Below are positions 1 to 6,850 of a stretch of 13,918 nt of DNA, one piece after another. How positions within the stretch are numbered: position 1 is the stretch's first letter; each line of letters opens with the position of its first letter. The translations under genes were made by a program, and so were the position numbers. Origin of the DNA: Clostridia bacterium (GTDB taxonomy: Bacteria > Bacillota_A > Clostridia > Oscillospirales > CAG-272); assembly GCA_017407725.1 (NCBI GenBank), contig JAFQWB010000107.1, positions 1-13,918 on the forward strand, written 5' to 3'. The notes beneath the pieces are model-generated. The model was given only the letters and a program-made list of their open reading frames with translations, was not told the origin of the DNA and did not search any database.

Positions 1-23
1 CCCCTTCTCCCCAGGAGAAGGCT
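1..23 (+). repeat. Hairpin repeat, left copy of a 23-bp inverted pair
   Basis: CCTTCTCC (3-10) and GGAGAAGG (14-21) form an 8-bp stem with a CCA loop, followed by C and five T (22-27). It could act as a rho-independent terminator for a plus-strand gene left of the window. Positions 1-23 are the exact reverse complement of 128-150. The element may extend past the left edge. Confidence 0.7.
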
Positions 24-127
24 TTTTGTGTATCATCCTTCGCAAAAAGAAAATGAAGTCTGTAGTCTAATTTTGTTTTCAATTACCGACAATCCTCACC
101 CTCTTAGAAGAGCGATGTCTTTGACCG

Positions 128-150
128 AGCCTTCTCCTGGGGAGAAGGGG
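128..150 (-). repeat. Hairpin repeat, right copy of a 23-bp inverted pair
   Basis: Exact reverse complement of positions 1-23, including the loop (TGG against CCA) and the flanking AGC and GG bases, which a simple palindrome would not require. Each copy is also a stem-loop on its own. The pair encloses about 104 bp without a gene, giving a layout like a small MITE or a dispersed intergenic repeat unit. No target-site duplication can be tested because the left copy sits at the window edge. Confidence 0.65.
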
Positions 151-360
151 GACCGCAGCGCGAGTATCGGCGTTACAATATTAATTATTAATTTAGCGGT
201 TGCGGTGGATGAGGAGATACACATTGGTTGGTGCACGATTTTATTCGGAGTGAATATAACGTAAAACGGGCTACGCGTTCCGCCCCTACTAGTGTGGTGG
301 GTAATGTGGTACGTCAAAAACTTTTATAAAACCGTCTTTTTGTGCTTGTTTTCGTTGACA

Positions 361-401
361 AAAAAAGCTTATCACTCTCCTTAGGAGTGATAAGCTTTTT
401 T
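361..401 (-). terminator. Terminator of the pepC operon (likely bidirectional)
   Basis: AGCTTATCACTC (366-377) pairs with GAGTGATAAGCT (385-396) around a 7-nt loop. It is flanked by an A-run on the left (361-366) and a T-run on the right (396-401), so it has terminator form on both strands. It starts 20 nt beyond the pepC stop codon and most likely ends the minus-strand operon. Confidence 0.9.
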
Positions 402-420
402 ATTTACGAAAGTAAGATAA

Positions 421-1752
421 TTACTCGGCAAGAGTTCCCATAGGGTCCCAGGGCTTTAATACCGTGGGAGTGGAATTAAGAACGTCACTGTATTTTTCAA
501 GATATTTCTTGTTAACGACAGCCTGATATACGAATCTGTCAAACCACTCGTCGCTTGAGAAGTAGTATCCCTTGTTGGGGCCGTTTTCTCCCCAGCTGTT
601 TTCGATCTTCCATCTTGTGGGCTTGTCATCTACAAGGTGAACGCCCGTAATGACCATGGCGTGATTCATTGCGCTGTAGTAATAATCAAGTGCATCAGCC
701 TTGTCAATGTAGGTGTCAAGTCCTGTTACCGCATCGTAATCGTAAAGAGCGGGATCCCAAAGAGCCTTGGTATCTCTTTCACCGAATTTTCCGCAGTCGC
801 TTCCGAACCATACTATCTCGCCATCCTTAAGCTGGGAAAGCACGGCATCCTTGAATTCATCCATAGGGAGATTTAAGTACTTTACGATATCTCCCTCTGC
901 CACGTTTCCGAGATATTCAACCGTGTAAAGCTTTCCGAACGGCTTGTCGGATGTGGGACCGTTTATAATGCTCACGTAGTCATTAAGCATATTTCCGACG
1001 TACTTTTCCTTGAAGGAAAGGGGAGTGTGATCCTTTTCAACAAAGATCTTTCCGTCCTTGTCCTTGTATTCAAAATCAAATGTCTTGGGCGGCTTTCCGT
1101 AGCACGAAACAAGGAAAACGTATATTTTCTTTATCATTTCAGCCTTTTCGCTCTGAATCGTATCAAGCGATGCGCCCTCCTTGTAAAGCCTTCTGAGCTT
1201 TGCGGTGCAGCTCTTTAAGTATACGTTCAGCTGATTGTTCATCTGACCTGTCGAGGATGACTGAGCATTGTCGGGGAAGTTGTCCTTGGGAAGGATTCCG
1301 TATTTTTCAATAACGTTAACAAACATATCCCACTGACCGCCGTCCGAAACTCCGTTTTGGATTATGAACGAAAGAGTTCTGTCATCCGTATCTCTGTCAA
1401 TAAGCTCAATTATCGATTCAAGATAGTAGTTTGATCTTTCGAACTTGTCCCAGAAAGCAAGCCAGGACTGAGAAAGCTCAAAGTTTTCAAGATTCTTTTC
1501 CTTTGCGATTCTTTCTCTTAAAAGATTGGTTGCGGCAAAGAGCCAGCATCTTCCGCTTGACTTCTGATTTGCGGCAGGAAGAGTCTTTATGTCTATAGAG
1601 AAGTTGAAATTCTTTCCGACCATGTTGTCGCCGATGAAGGCAAGGTCGGAAATCGAGAGCTTGTAAAGAGCATTGTGAATAAGCTTTGAGGACGGTCTTG
1701 ATTCATAAGCCGCATCAAAGCTTTCGATGTCTGATACAGTAATGTTTTTCAT
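421..1752 (-). CDS. pepC: Aminopeptidase C (bleomycin hydrolase family, C1B)
   Basis: A 443-residue cytoplasmic cysteine aminopeptidase, the usual length for bacterial PepC, which removes N-terminal residues from peptides and in this family forms a hexameric barrel. The papain-like triad is visible: Cys69 in QKSSGRCW (Gln63 as oxyanion residue), His364 in MNHAMVITGV and Asn385 in KIENSWGE. The C-terminus reads PWDPMGTLAE, the conserved arm that reaches the active site in PepC/bleomycin hydrolases and limits it to aminopeptidase action. There is no signal peptide. The start is supported by GGAGGT seven bases upstream. It is the last gene of a four-gene minus operon, 22 nt after the sialidase-like gene and just before a terminator. 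The link to carbohydrate genes is unexplained; it may recycle amino acids from glycopeptides or be a passenger in the operon. Confidence 0.95.
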   Translation of the reverse strand: MKNITVSDIESFDAAYESRPSSKLIHNALYKLSISDLAFIGDNMVGKNFNFSIDIKTLPAANQKSSGRCWLFAATNLLRERIAKEKNLENFELSQSWLAFWDKFERSNYYLESIIELIDRDTDDRTLSFIIQNGVSDGGQWDMFVNVIEKYGILPKDNFPDNAQSSSTGQMNNQLNVYLKSCTAKLRRLYKEGASLDTIQSEKAEMIKKIYVFLVSCYGKPPKTFDFEYKDKDGKIFVEKDHTPLSFKEKYVGNMLNDYVSIINGPTSDKPFGKLYTVEYLGNVAEGDIVKYLNLPMDEFKDAVLSQLKDGEIVWFGSDCGKFGERDTKALWDPALYDYDAVTGLDTYIDKADALDYYYSAMNHAMVITGVHLVDDKPTRWKIENSWGENGPNKGYYFSSDEWFDRFVYQAVVNKKYLEKYSDVLNSTPTVLKPWDPMGTLAE

Positions 1753-1774
1753 ATTTAATACCTCCGGATGATTT

Positions 1775-3169
1775 TTAATAAAGCACGGGATCCTTTCTGA
1801 ATTTCTTTATAATATGGAAGGTCTGGTAGTTTGCATCGTGATAGTTCCTTGCGCCGTTCATCGCGGTACGTGATAAGAAGATGATATCATCACCCTCAAA
1901 GTAGAAGGGAACGTACTGGAAGCCGACCTCCTTCGGGTGGCAGTCGCGTCTGTCAAATATGTCGAGAACTACCTCCCAGTTTTCAAGATCGGATGATCTT
2001 ACAAGCGAAAGAAGCCGTCTGTCGTGCGGCCAGGCTTTGTCGGTCGCCCTTGAAATGATAGAGAAGTAGTCGCCGCTGATGTCATCTTTCTTTATCATAA
2101 ATTTCGAGTGATTTCCGTCAAATTTTATCGGATGCGAATATTTGAGGGGAGCGCTCGGATTCTCGGTATCTATTTCAAAAGCGAGAATCTTTCCGTATTT
2201 CGCTTCGCTCATGGTCATGTCGTATCGCATAATGTTGAGCAGCCTTCCATCGGGCGACAGTACTACCGTGCCCTCCATGCAACCGTTGCTCGGTGCTTTT
2301 TCAACTCCCTCCCACTCGGGATCAAACTTTATCGGCTCTGTAAGTGTCCAGCTTGAAGCATCGAGAAGGTCGCTCTCGGCGTCACACGAAAGAACTGCAG
2401 CGGCGTGATAGCCTGCCTTCCACGCGCCCCACTCACAGCTTGTGTAGAGTCTGTCTTTGTATCTGAATATGTTCTGCGGGGCTCTGTGCGTTCCTGCCGC
2501 ACCGGGCGAGCAGGAGCCTCTCATGATAACGGTAGGAGCTTCAAAGGTTTTTCCGAAATCGGAAGATTTTCCGATTAAAAGATCGCCGTATTCGGTTGAT
2601 ACGCAGAGCATATAAAGCTCGCCCTTGTGAATGAACATATGTCCCCAGTAGCAAGGGAAGAGCTCGTTCTGATAGTGCCAGGTCTTTCCGTTATCGTCCG
2701 AGCGGTATATAAGCGTGAGATTCTGCGGCGCATCGGGTGCATAAAGGTCCATACTTGCAAGAAGCGCGCCGTCGGGAAGCCTTACAAGGCTGGGTGAACA
2801 AAGTGCCTTGCCCGAATATGAATAAGCGTCATCCTCGGGGTGAAGGTAGTTCACGACAACGCCGACCGCTTCGGCGGTCTTTGCAAGACGGACGCGGCTT
2901 TTCTTGTCACCGAGGGCAACGTAAAGCTCGTAATCGACAAGAGTGTCAAGGGCTGTCAGAGTGTACTCTCCGCCCGTAATGTTTTCAATGCAGGCATAAG
3001 AATCGGTTCCTCTTTTTCTGTAATAGAGGCTGTAAGACTCGCCTTCTTCAAAAAGCCACTCGACGTGAATGTAATCCTTTCCGGGGGCAAGTCTGGAGAT
3101 ATAAATATCTCCCGTATTGAAGAAATAAGGCTTGTACGGGCGGTGGCTCCAGTTAACGCTTCTTTTCAT
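1775..3169 (-). CDS. Cytoplasmic sialidase-like BNR/Asp-box protein
   Basis: 464 residues with no signal peptide, so probably cytoplasmic. Residues about 20-105 look like a small beta domain (fibronectin III-like); about 120-455 form a six-bladed propeller of the sialidase superfamily. Asp boxes are seen at 157-164 (SDDNGKTW) and 202-209 (SSDFGKTF), with a degenerate one at 392-398 (SSDLENW). By hand alignment to GH33 sialidases, Glu299 with Arg315 (MEGTVVLSPDGRLLNIMR) match the conserved Glu and second triad Arg, and Tyr419 (GFQYVPFYF) sits where the nucleophile Tyr is expected. The FRIP motif reads LCSP (123-126), so the first triad Arg is replaced by Cys124. The start has AGGAGGT five bases upstream, and the gene lies 9 nt after the aldolase gene. 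It is likely a glycoside-active enzyme or lyase on a sugar that need not be a sialic acid; automated pipelines would probably call it exo-alpha-sialidase. Confidence 0.75.
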   Translation of the reverse strand: MKRSVNWSHRPYKPYFFNTGDIYISRLAPGKDYIHVEWLFEEGESYSLYYRKRGTDSYACIENITGGEYTLTALDTLVDYELYVALGDKKSRVRLAKTAEAVGVVVNYLHPEDDAYSYSGKALCSPSLVRLPDGALLASMDLYAPDAPQNLTLIYRSDDNGKTWHYQNELFPCYWGHMFIHKGELYMLCVSTEYGDLLIGKSSDFGKTFEAPTVIMRGSCSPGAAGTHRAPQNIFRYKDRLYTSCEWGAWKAGYHAAAVLSCDAESDLLDASSWTLTEPIKFDPEWEGVEKAPSNGCMEGTVVLSPDGRLLNIMRYDMTMSEAKYGKILAFEIDTENPSAPLKYSHPIKFDGNHSKFMIKKDDISGDYFSIISRATDKAWPHDRRLLSLVRSSDLENWEVVLDIFDRRDCHPKEVGFQYVPFYFEGDDIIFLSRTAMNGARNYHDANYQTFHIIKKFRKDPVLY

Positions 3170-3178
3170 AAATACCTC

Positions 3179-4129
3179 CTATTTGATTCCTATAAGTGAG
3201 GGGAATGCATAGGTCAGCTCGCGCATATCCTCAACACACTTTTTGGCATATTCGGTGAGATCGGCAGAGTTTCTTACTCTTGATATGTTTTCTGTGGGAA
3301 TGCCCTCAAGGCACATATTGTATTTGGCGCTGAGAGGATAGGGAAGCCCTACCTCGGTGAATGCAAGAGTGCCGAGGAATTTCTGAAGAATATCGCACTT
3401 TTCGGGCTCTTTGTTATAGTTCTCGCAAAGATAAACGTAAAGCTCGGGGTGGATGTTGCCCATAACGCTGCTGTATCCCGCCGCGCCGTATCTGAGCGAT
3501 TCAAGAAGCGTCTGAGCGTTGGCGTTCATAAGCTTGAGATTGCTTCCTCTTATAACGTCAAGTCTCTCCTTTATCATATCTATGTCACAGCAGGTGTCCT
3601 TCATGAAATAGAATCTTCCCGTGTCAACGCAGTATTTGAGAATTCTCGGAGTAACCAGCCTTTTGTAAGGGAAGGGAGTTTCGTAAAGACCGAGTCTTAT
3701 GTCATCGGGAATAAGAGAAAGAAGCTTTTCAAGATTCTTAAGGAAAACATCGTCGCTCTCGTTGTTGAGGTCGAAGCGGTTTGTCATAAAGATCATTGCA
3801 TCGCTGCCCGCCTCATAGAGCTTCATAAGCTCATACGCTTGTCTGTCAATGCTCTCTGCGGTGTGACCTGAGGTAACCACCGTGAAAAGACGACCCGAGG
3901 AATCCTCAAGCTCCTTGGCTTTTTTGTAAACAAGCTTTGCAATAGAGAGCTTTTCACTGAATGAAAGATCCCACGATTCGCTCGAATGACAAAGTGCAAA
4001 TACGCCGTGGCATCCTTTGTTAAAATACCATTCTACGTATTTTTCGGCCGTGTCAAGATCAACACTGCCGTCTTTCTTGTACGGAGTAAGCATTGTGGGA
4101 TATACTCCGTAGTTTAATTCCTTGCTCAT
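3179..4129 (-). CDS. DHDPS/N-acetylneuraminate lyase family aldolase
   Basis: 316 residues, one class I aldolase TIM barrel, close to the usual 290-310. The Schiff-base lysine is Lys177 in FYFMKDT and the catalytic tyrosine is Tyr149 in LGLYETP (YNxP/YxxP motif). Thr179 two residues after the lysine matches the KxT of N-acetylneuraminate lyases and sugar-acid aldolases rather than the KEA of DapA. The GTTGE/GSTGE loop reads CHSSE (47-51), an unusual variant that keeps only the hydroxyl residue and Glu51. Enzymes of this family make or break a pyruvate carbon-carbon bond in a 2-keto acid. The place between a regulator and a sialidase-like gene favours catabolic cleavage of a 2-keto-3-deoxy sugar acid over lysine biosynthesis. 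The start has AAAGGAG seven bases upstream; the gene follows the regulator by 16 nt. The substrate cannot be read from sequence. Confidence 0.85.
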   Translation of the reverse strand: MSKELNYGVYPTMLTPYKKDGSVDLDTAEKYVEWYFNKGCHGVFALCHSSESWDLSFSEKLSIAKLVYKKAKELEDSSGRLFTVVTSGHTAESIDRQAYELMKLYEAGSDAMIFMTNRFDLNNESDDVFLKNLEKLLSLIPDDIRLGLYETPFPYKRLVTPRILKYCVDTGRFYFMKDTCCDIDMIKERLDVIRGSNLKLMNANAQTLLESLRYGAAGYSSVMGNIHPELYVYLCENYNKEPEKCDILQKFLGTLAFTEVGLPYPLSAKYNMCLEGIPTENISRVRNSADLTEYAKKCVEDMRELTYAFPSLIGIK

Positions 4130-4145
4130 GTTGTTCTCCTTTGAT

Positions 4146-4895
4146 TTATTCTGTAAAGTTTTCGTAATATTCGCTCGGCGAATAGCCGGTTTGTTTTCTG
4201 AAGAATTTGCTGAAATACAAGGGGTCGGAAAAGCCTACCGCATATGCGGTTCCCGAAACGCTGTTTCCCTCACCGAGAAGGCTTTTGGCTTTTTCAAGCC
4301 TTAATGACAGAAGATACTCGGACGGAGTCTGTCCCTTGTACTTTTTGAAAAGCCTGCAGAGGTATACAGAGCTTATTTTGTGTTTTTCATAAAGAGCCGA
4401 GAATCTGAAATCGGGATTTCCAATGCCTTCTTCTATGTCCTTTGCAACGGTGTCGATAATTTCAGAGGCTTCGCCGCAATGCCTTTGGTTTTCGTTCGAT
4501 ATCGAGATTTTATACAGGATATCATAGAGTATGGAGGTGGCTTTAAGCATACCCGAGTGAGAGCCAATGGAGTGAACCTTAATAAGCTTTTCAAAAAGCT
4601 CGTTTCCGCCGATCAGGTGTGCTTTGATCGGGTGTTCTATCTCGGCATCGCTTGTAAAGGTTACCGCGATGTACGAGCCTGCCTCGGTTGTTTTTACAGA
4701 GTAGTCGCTTTTGTCGGGAACGATAACAATGTCACCGGGTTTAAGCGGAAAGACGTGTTCGCCTATCATATAGGTTGTTTCCCCCGACGTTTTCAGAAGC
4801 ATAAGATTGTTTTTTCGCGAAGCTATCGAACGTGCCGTAGCAGACTGACCGCGCCTGACTCCGACAAGAGATACCGATTTGAAAGAAAATTCCAT
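4146..4895 (-). CDS. AraC family transcriptional regulator (operon 1)
   Basis: 249 residues. The N-terminal part (about 25-85) has cupin-like sensor features (GETTYMIGEHVFPLKPGDIVIVP), probably for a small ligand. The C-terminal part (about 150-247) is a two-HTH AraC domain with the second helix-turn-helix signature GFSDPLYFSKFFRKQTGYSP. It is the first gene of the minus operon and is preceded by its own promoter, so it probably activates or autoregulates the aldolase / BNR / pepC genes, and may also act on the divergent lipoprotein gene. GGAGG sits four bases before the ATG. It differs clearly from the second regulator at 6850-7689, so the two likely sense different states or ligands. Confidence 0.9.
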   Translation of the reverse strand: MEFSFKSVSLVGVRRGQSATARSIASRKNNLMLLKTSGETTYMIGEHVFPLKPGDIVIVPDKSDYSVKTTEAGSYIAVTFTSDAEIEHPIKAHLIGGNELFEKLIKVHSIGSHSGMLKATSILYDILYKISISNENQRHCGEASEIIDTVAKDIEEGIGNPDFRFSALYEKHKISSVYLCRLFKKYKGQTPSEYLLSLRLEKAKSLLGEGNSVSGTAYAVGFSDPLYFSKFFRKQTGYSPSEYYENFTE

Positions 4896-4965
4896 ATCTC
4901 CTCCAAAACCAATGAAAAAATCAGAAATACAGTTGATTTTAACAAATAATTTCTTATTTAATTAT

Positions 4966-4993
4966 ATTTTATACTAAAAAATTCAAATGTCAA
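4966..4993 (-). promoter_or_regulatory. Promoter of the minus operon (AraC/aldolase/BNR/pepC)
   Basis: On the minus strand a perfect -35 TTGACA (plus-strand 4988-4993) is followed after 16 nt by TAAAAT (4966-4971), five of six to the consensus -10. The predicted start is near 4959, giving a leader of about 60 nt. An AAATAA-TTTC-TTATTT inverted repeat (4944-4959) lies at the start of that transcript; it is AT-rich and may be chance. Confidence 0.75.
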
Positions 4994-5036
4994 GTGATAT
5001 CGGTTATTAATTTTCCATGTTGTTAAAATAATTCCA

Positions 5037-5065
5037 TTTACATGCCGTCGTGTTCTATATATAAT
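5037..5065 (+). promoter_or_regulatory. Promoter of the lipoprotein gene
   Basis: TTTACA (5037-5042), a 17-nt spacer and TATAAT (5060-5065) make a near-consensus sigma-A promoter, with a predicted start near 5072. The spacer contains TGCCGT (5043-5048), the reverse complement of the ACGGCA hexamer repeated in the promoter region of the redox operon. TTCCAT occurs at 5013-5018 and 5032-5037, 19 bp apart and next to the -35, a possible but weak AraC half-site pair. Confidence 0.8.
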
Positions 5066-5094
5066 GTGATCAAAGGCGAAAAGCCCTACCTTTG

Positions 5095-5100
5095 AGAGGA
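5095..5100 (+). promoter_or_regulatory. Ribosome binding site fixing the lipoprotein start
   Basis: AGAGGA ends nine bases before the ATG at 5110. A TTG at 5092 and an ATG at 5101 are in frame upstream, but the first includes this site and the second directly abuts it, so neither has proper spacing. Confidence 0.75.
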
Positions 5101-5109
5101 ATGATAATA

Positions 5110-6801
5110 ATGAAAAAGCTTTTAATGGCATTACTTGTTTCCTGCCTTGCAATTTCCTTGCTTGTTCTTGCGGGATGCAAAGGAAATGAGCCTGCAGTTA
5201 CTACGGGCGAAACAACGACGGGTGCCTTGGGCACTACAGATCAGAACGGAACGACCGTCCTTACAACGGCTACGGCACCGATAACCACCACAGCTTCGCC
5301 CGTAACCACTAATGCGGGCGGAGATGCAAATAAGCCGGAGGATGATACGATGAGAATACTCTTCCTTGGTAACAGTCTTATGTTCTATAACGATATGCCT
5401 GAAACCTTCAAGGCTATGGCAAAGGCGGCAGGCAAAGAGGTGTATATTCAGTCGGTGCTTGACGGCGGATCTACAATTGCCAAATATGCCGATCCGGCTC
5501 ACGAGCTTGGGGTATCAGCAAGAAAGATGATCGGTCTTGGTAACTGGGACTATATCGTGATCCAGCCCTCACGCAGAGCAACGCCGTGGGAGAATACTGT
5601 TCTTGAAAGAGAGATCGAAGCCGCCAAGACCATAATAGGTCTTGCAGACGGTATCGGAGCGAAGATAGTTATATACAGTGTATGGGGTAATAACAGCGGA
5701 AAAGCAACCGCTTATACCGCCGTAGGGGCATCGGGCACCGAATCGCTTACTACAAAGCTTATATCAAGACCTGCGCATGCAAAATTTATGTATGAGTTCG
5801 GATTAAGAGTTGCAAGCGAGCTGGGAGAGGGAGTTACCACCGTATATGCGGGACTCGCCTTTGAAAACTGTATAGCACTTAATCCGGATATCAATCTTTA
5901 TCATACAGATTATACACATCCGTCGCCCGAGGGCTCTTATCTTGCGGCGGCAACCTTCTATGCAACCCTTTTCGGTGAGAAGTCGCTTGAGGTAGGATAC
6001 AAGCACGGAATAAACAGCTACAAGGAGCTTTGCACAGTGGCAGACAAGACCGTGCTTGAAGGACGTATGCCCGATTTTAAGGAGCCTGAGGTTTCCGAAA
6101 ACGCAGATCAGTACAGAATTCTTTATATAGGCTCTGCGCTTATCAACGATTATGCAATGGCAGAGGTTCTTGAAAAGGTAGCAAAGGAAAGTGTCGGTAA
6201 AGAGATATATTCTCAGTCGCTTACCTCGGGATCATATACGAATACGCTTCTTACAGATCCTGCAAAGGATCTCGGTTTCCGTGACTCTCTGCTTGAAAGA
6301 TGGGATGCCGTGGTTATTCAGATAACAAGACGTTGCACACCCTCGTCACCCGACGTTGCAGAGTCGGAGCTTGCGGCTCTCAAATCCGTATGGGATACCA
6401 TAGTAAAGAGCACAAGCAACGTTTACATCTTTGCGCTTAACGGCTCTGACGGTCAGTCGATATTCACAACAAAGGGCGGAGAGCTCAATTATACAAAGAC
6501 CAGCAACAAGGAAACGTATACGTCCGCAGAAATGTCAAAGTATTACGCTGACCTTGCGAAGGCGTGGGCAGAAGAGCTCGGATGCAAATACATCGATTAT
6601 GCAAACGGATATACTGATCTTTCCGCCGCAGGAATAAAGAATGCGACAACGGTGGGATACCTTCAGGCTTGCTCACTCTTCTATTCGATATTCGGCGAGG
6701 AAATACCCGAAACAAGTAAAGAGCTTAACGGACTTTCAGCGTCTGTTGCGGCAGAGGTAAGAAAGATCGCCATAAAGCGCTGTCCTATCACCAAAGAGTA
6801 A
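5110..6801 (+). CDS. Lipoprotein with tandem SGNH/DUF4886-like domains, second one degenerate
   Basis: 563 residues from ATG 5110. The signal peptide (MKK, then a hydrophobic run) ends in a lipobox LAGC with lipidation at Cys23; a Thr-rich linker covers about 35-70. Domain 1 (about 80-305) has SGNH-hydrolase features: block I LFLGNSLMF with nucleophile Ser89 and block V DYTHPS with Asp267 and His270, while the middle block NWDYIVIQPSRR resembles DUF4886. Domain 2 (about 333-545) repeats the fold (QYRILYIGSALI, RWDAVVIQITRR, GYLQACSLFYSIFG), but the Ser is Ala343 and the positions of Asp and His align with Ala507 and Lys510. Such proteins are usually esterases or deacetylases acting on sugars or polysaccharides outside the cell; domain 2 may bind substrate. 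It has its own promoter and a strong terminator, and sits between two AraC-regulated operons. Confidence 0.85.
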   Translation: MKKLLMALLVSCLAISLLVLAGCKGNEPAVTTGETTTGALGTTDQNGTTVLTTATAPITTTASPVTTNAGGDANKPEDDTMRILFLGNSLMFYNDMPETFKAMAKAAGKEVYIQSVLDGGSTIAKYADPAHELGVSARKMIGLGNWDYIVIQPSRRATPWENTVLEREIEAAKTIIGLADGIGAKIVIYSVWGNNSGKATAYTAVGASGTESLTTKLISRPAHAKFMYEFGLRVASELGEGVTTVYAGLAFENCIALNPDINLYHTDYTHPSPEGSYLAAATFYATLFGEKSLEVGYKHGINSYKELCTVADKTVLEGRMPDFKEPEVSENADQYRILYIGSALINDYAMAEVLEKVAKESVGKEIYSQSLTSGSYTNTLLTDPAKDLGFRDSLLERWDAVVIQITRRCTPSSPDVAESELAALKSVWDTIVKSTSNVYIFALNGSDGQSIFTTKGGELNYTKTSNKETYTSAEMSKYYADLAKAWAEELGCKYIDYANGYTDLSAAGIKNATTVGYLQACSLFYSIFGEEIPETSKELNGLSASVAAEVRKIAIKRCPITKE

Positions 6802-6804
6802 AAT

Positions 6805-6850
6805 AAAAGGCAAACGCTTAACCCTTAAGGGCTAAGCGTTTGCCTTTTTT
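6805..6850. terminator. Shared bidirectional terminator
   Basis: GGCAAACGCTTA (6809-6820) pairs with TAAGCGTTTGCC (6833-6844), extended by AAAA/TTTT. The loop holds its own palindrome CCCTTAAGGG (6822-6831). A-rich and T-rich flanks lie on either side. It ends the lipoprotein gene on the plus strand; the minus-strand AraC stop codon (6850-6852) overlaps its edge, so it serves both convergent genes. Confidence 0.93.

Larger units (their letters stand above)
1..420. other. Intergenic region with repeat-like hairpins, no gene
   Basis: No open frame here has a ribosome binding site, a recognisable domain or a plausible composition; the two longest (28-264 plus, 96-317 minus) overlap each other and run through hairpin repeats. 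The stretch holds an inverted pair of CCTTCTCC/GGAGAAGG hairpins (1-23 and 128-150), a CCGC...GCGG-flanked segment around 151-210 with an AT-rich core, a GC-rich patch at 265-290 (GGGCTACGCG then TTCCGCCCCTAC), and the pepC terminator at 361-401. The style resembles the short dispersed intergenic repeats common in gut Clostridia, but that resemblance is from memory and cannot be checked here. Confidence 0.7.

Noticed and set aside
28..264. Plus-strand frame of 78 codons in the left intergenic region
   Set aside because: GTG start without a ribosome binding site, runs across the hairpin repeat and overlaps an opposite frame (96-317); no domain or composition support.
354..359. TTGACA resembling a -35 box
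   Set aside because: It is followed directly by the terminator hairpin with no -10 box and no downstream plus-strand gene.
3449..3871. 140-codon plus-strand frame
   Set aside because: Antisense to the aldolase gene, which has intact catalytic residues; no ribosome binding site.
1775..4129. A standard sialic acid (nan) catabolic operon
   Set aside because: Only sialidase-like and lyase-like members are present, both with altered key motifs; no nanE, nanK, nagA, nagB or sialic acid transporter is visible in the window.
4380..4949. 189-codon plus-strand frame
   Set aside because: Antisense to the AraC gene with its HTH motifs; Cys/Arg/Tyr/Phe-rich composition is typical of a shadow frame.
5092..5109. 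Upstream TTG start for the lipoprotein
   Set aside because: It includes the ribosome binding site itself and would put MRGMII before a normal MKK signal peptide start.
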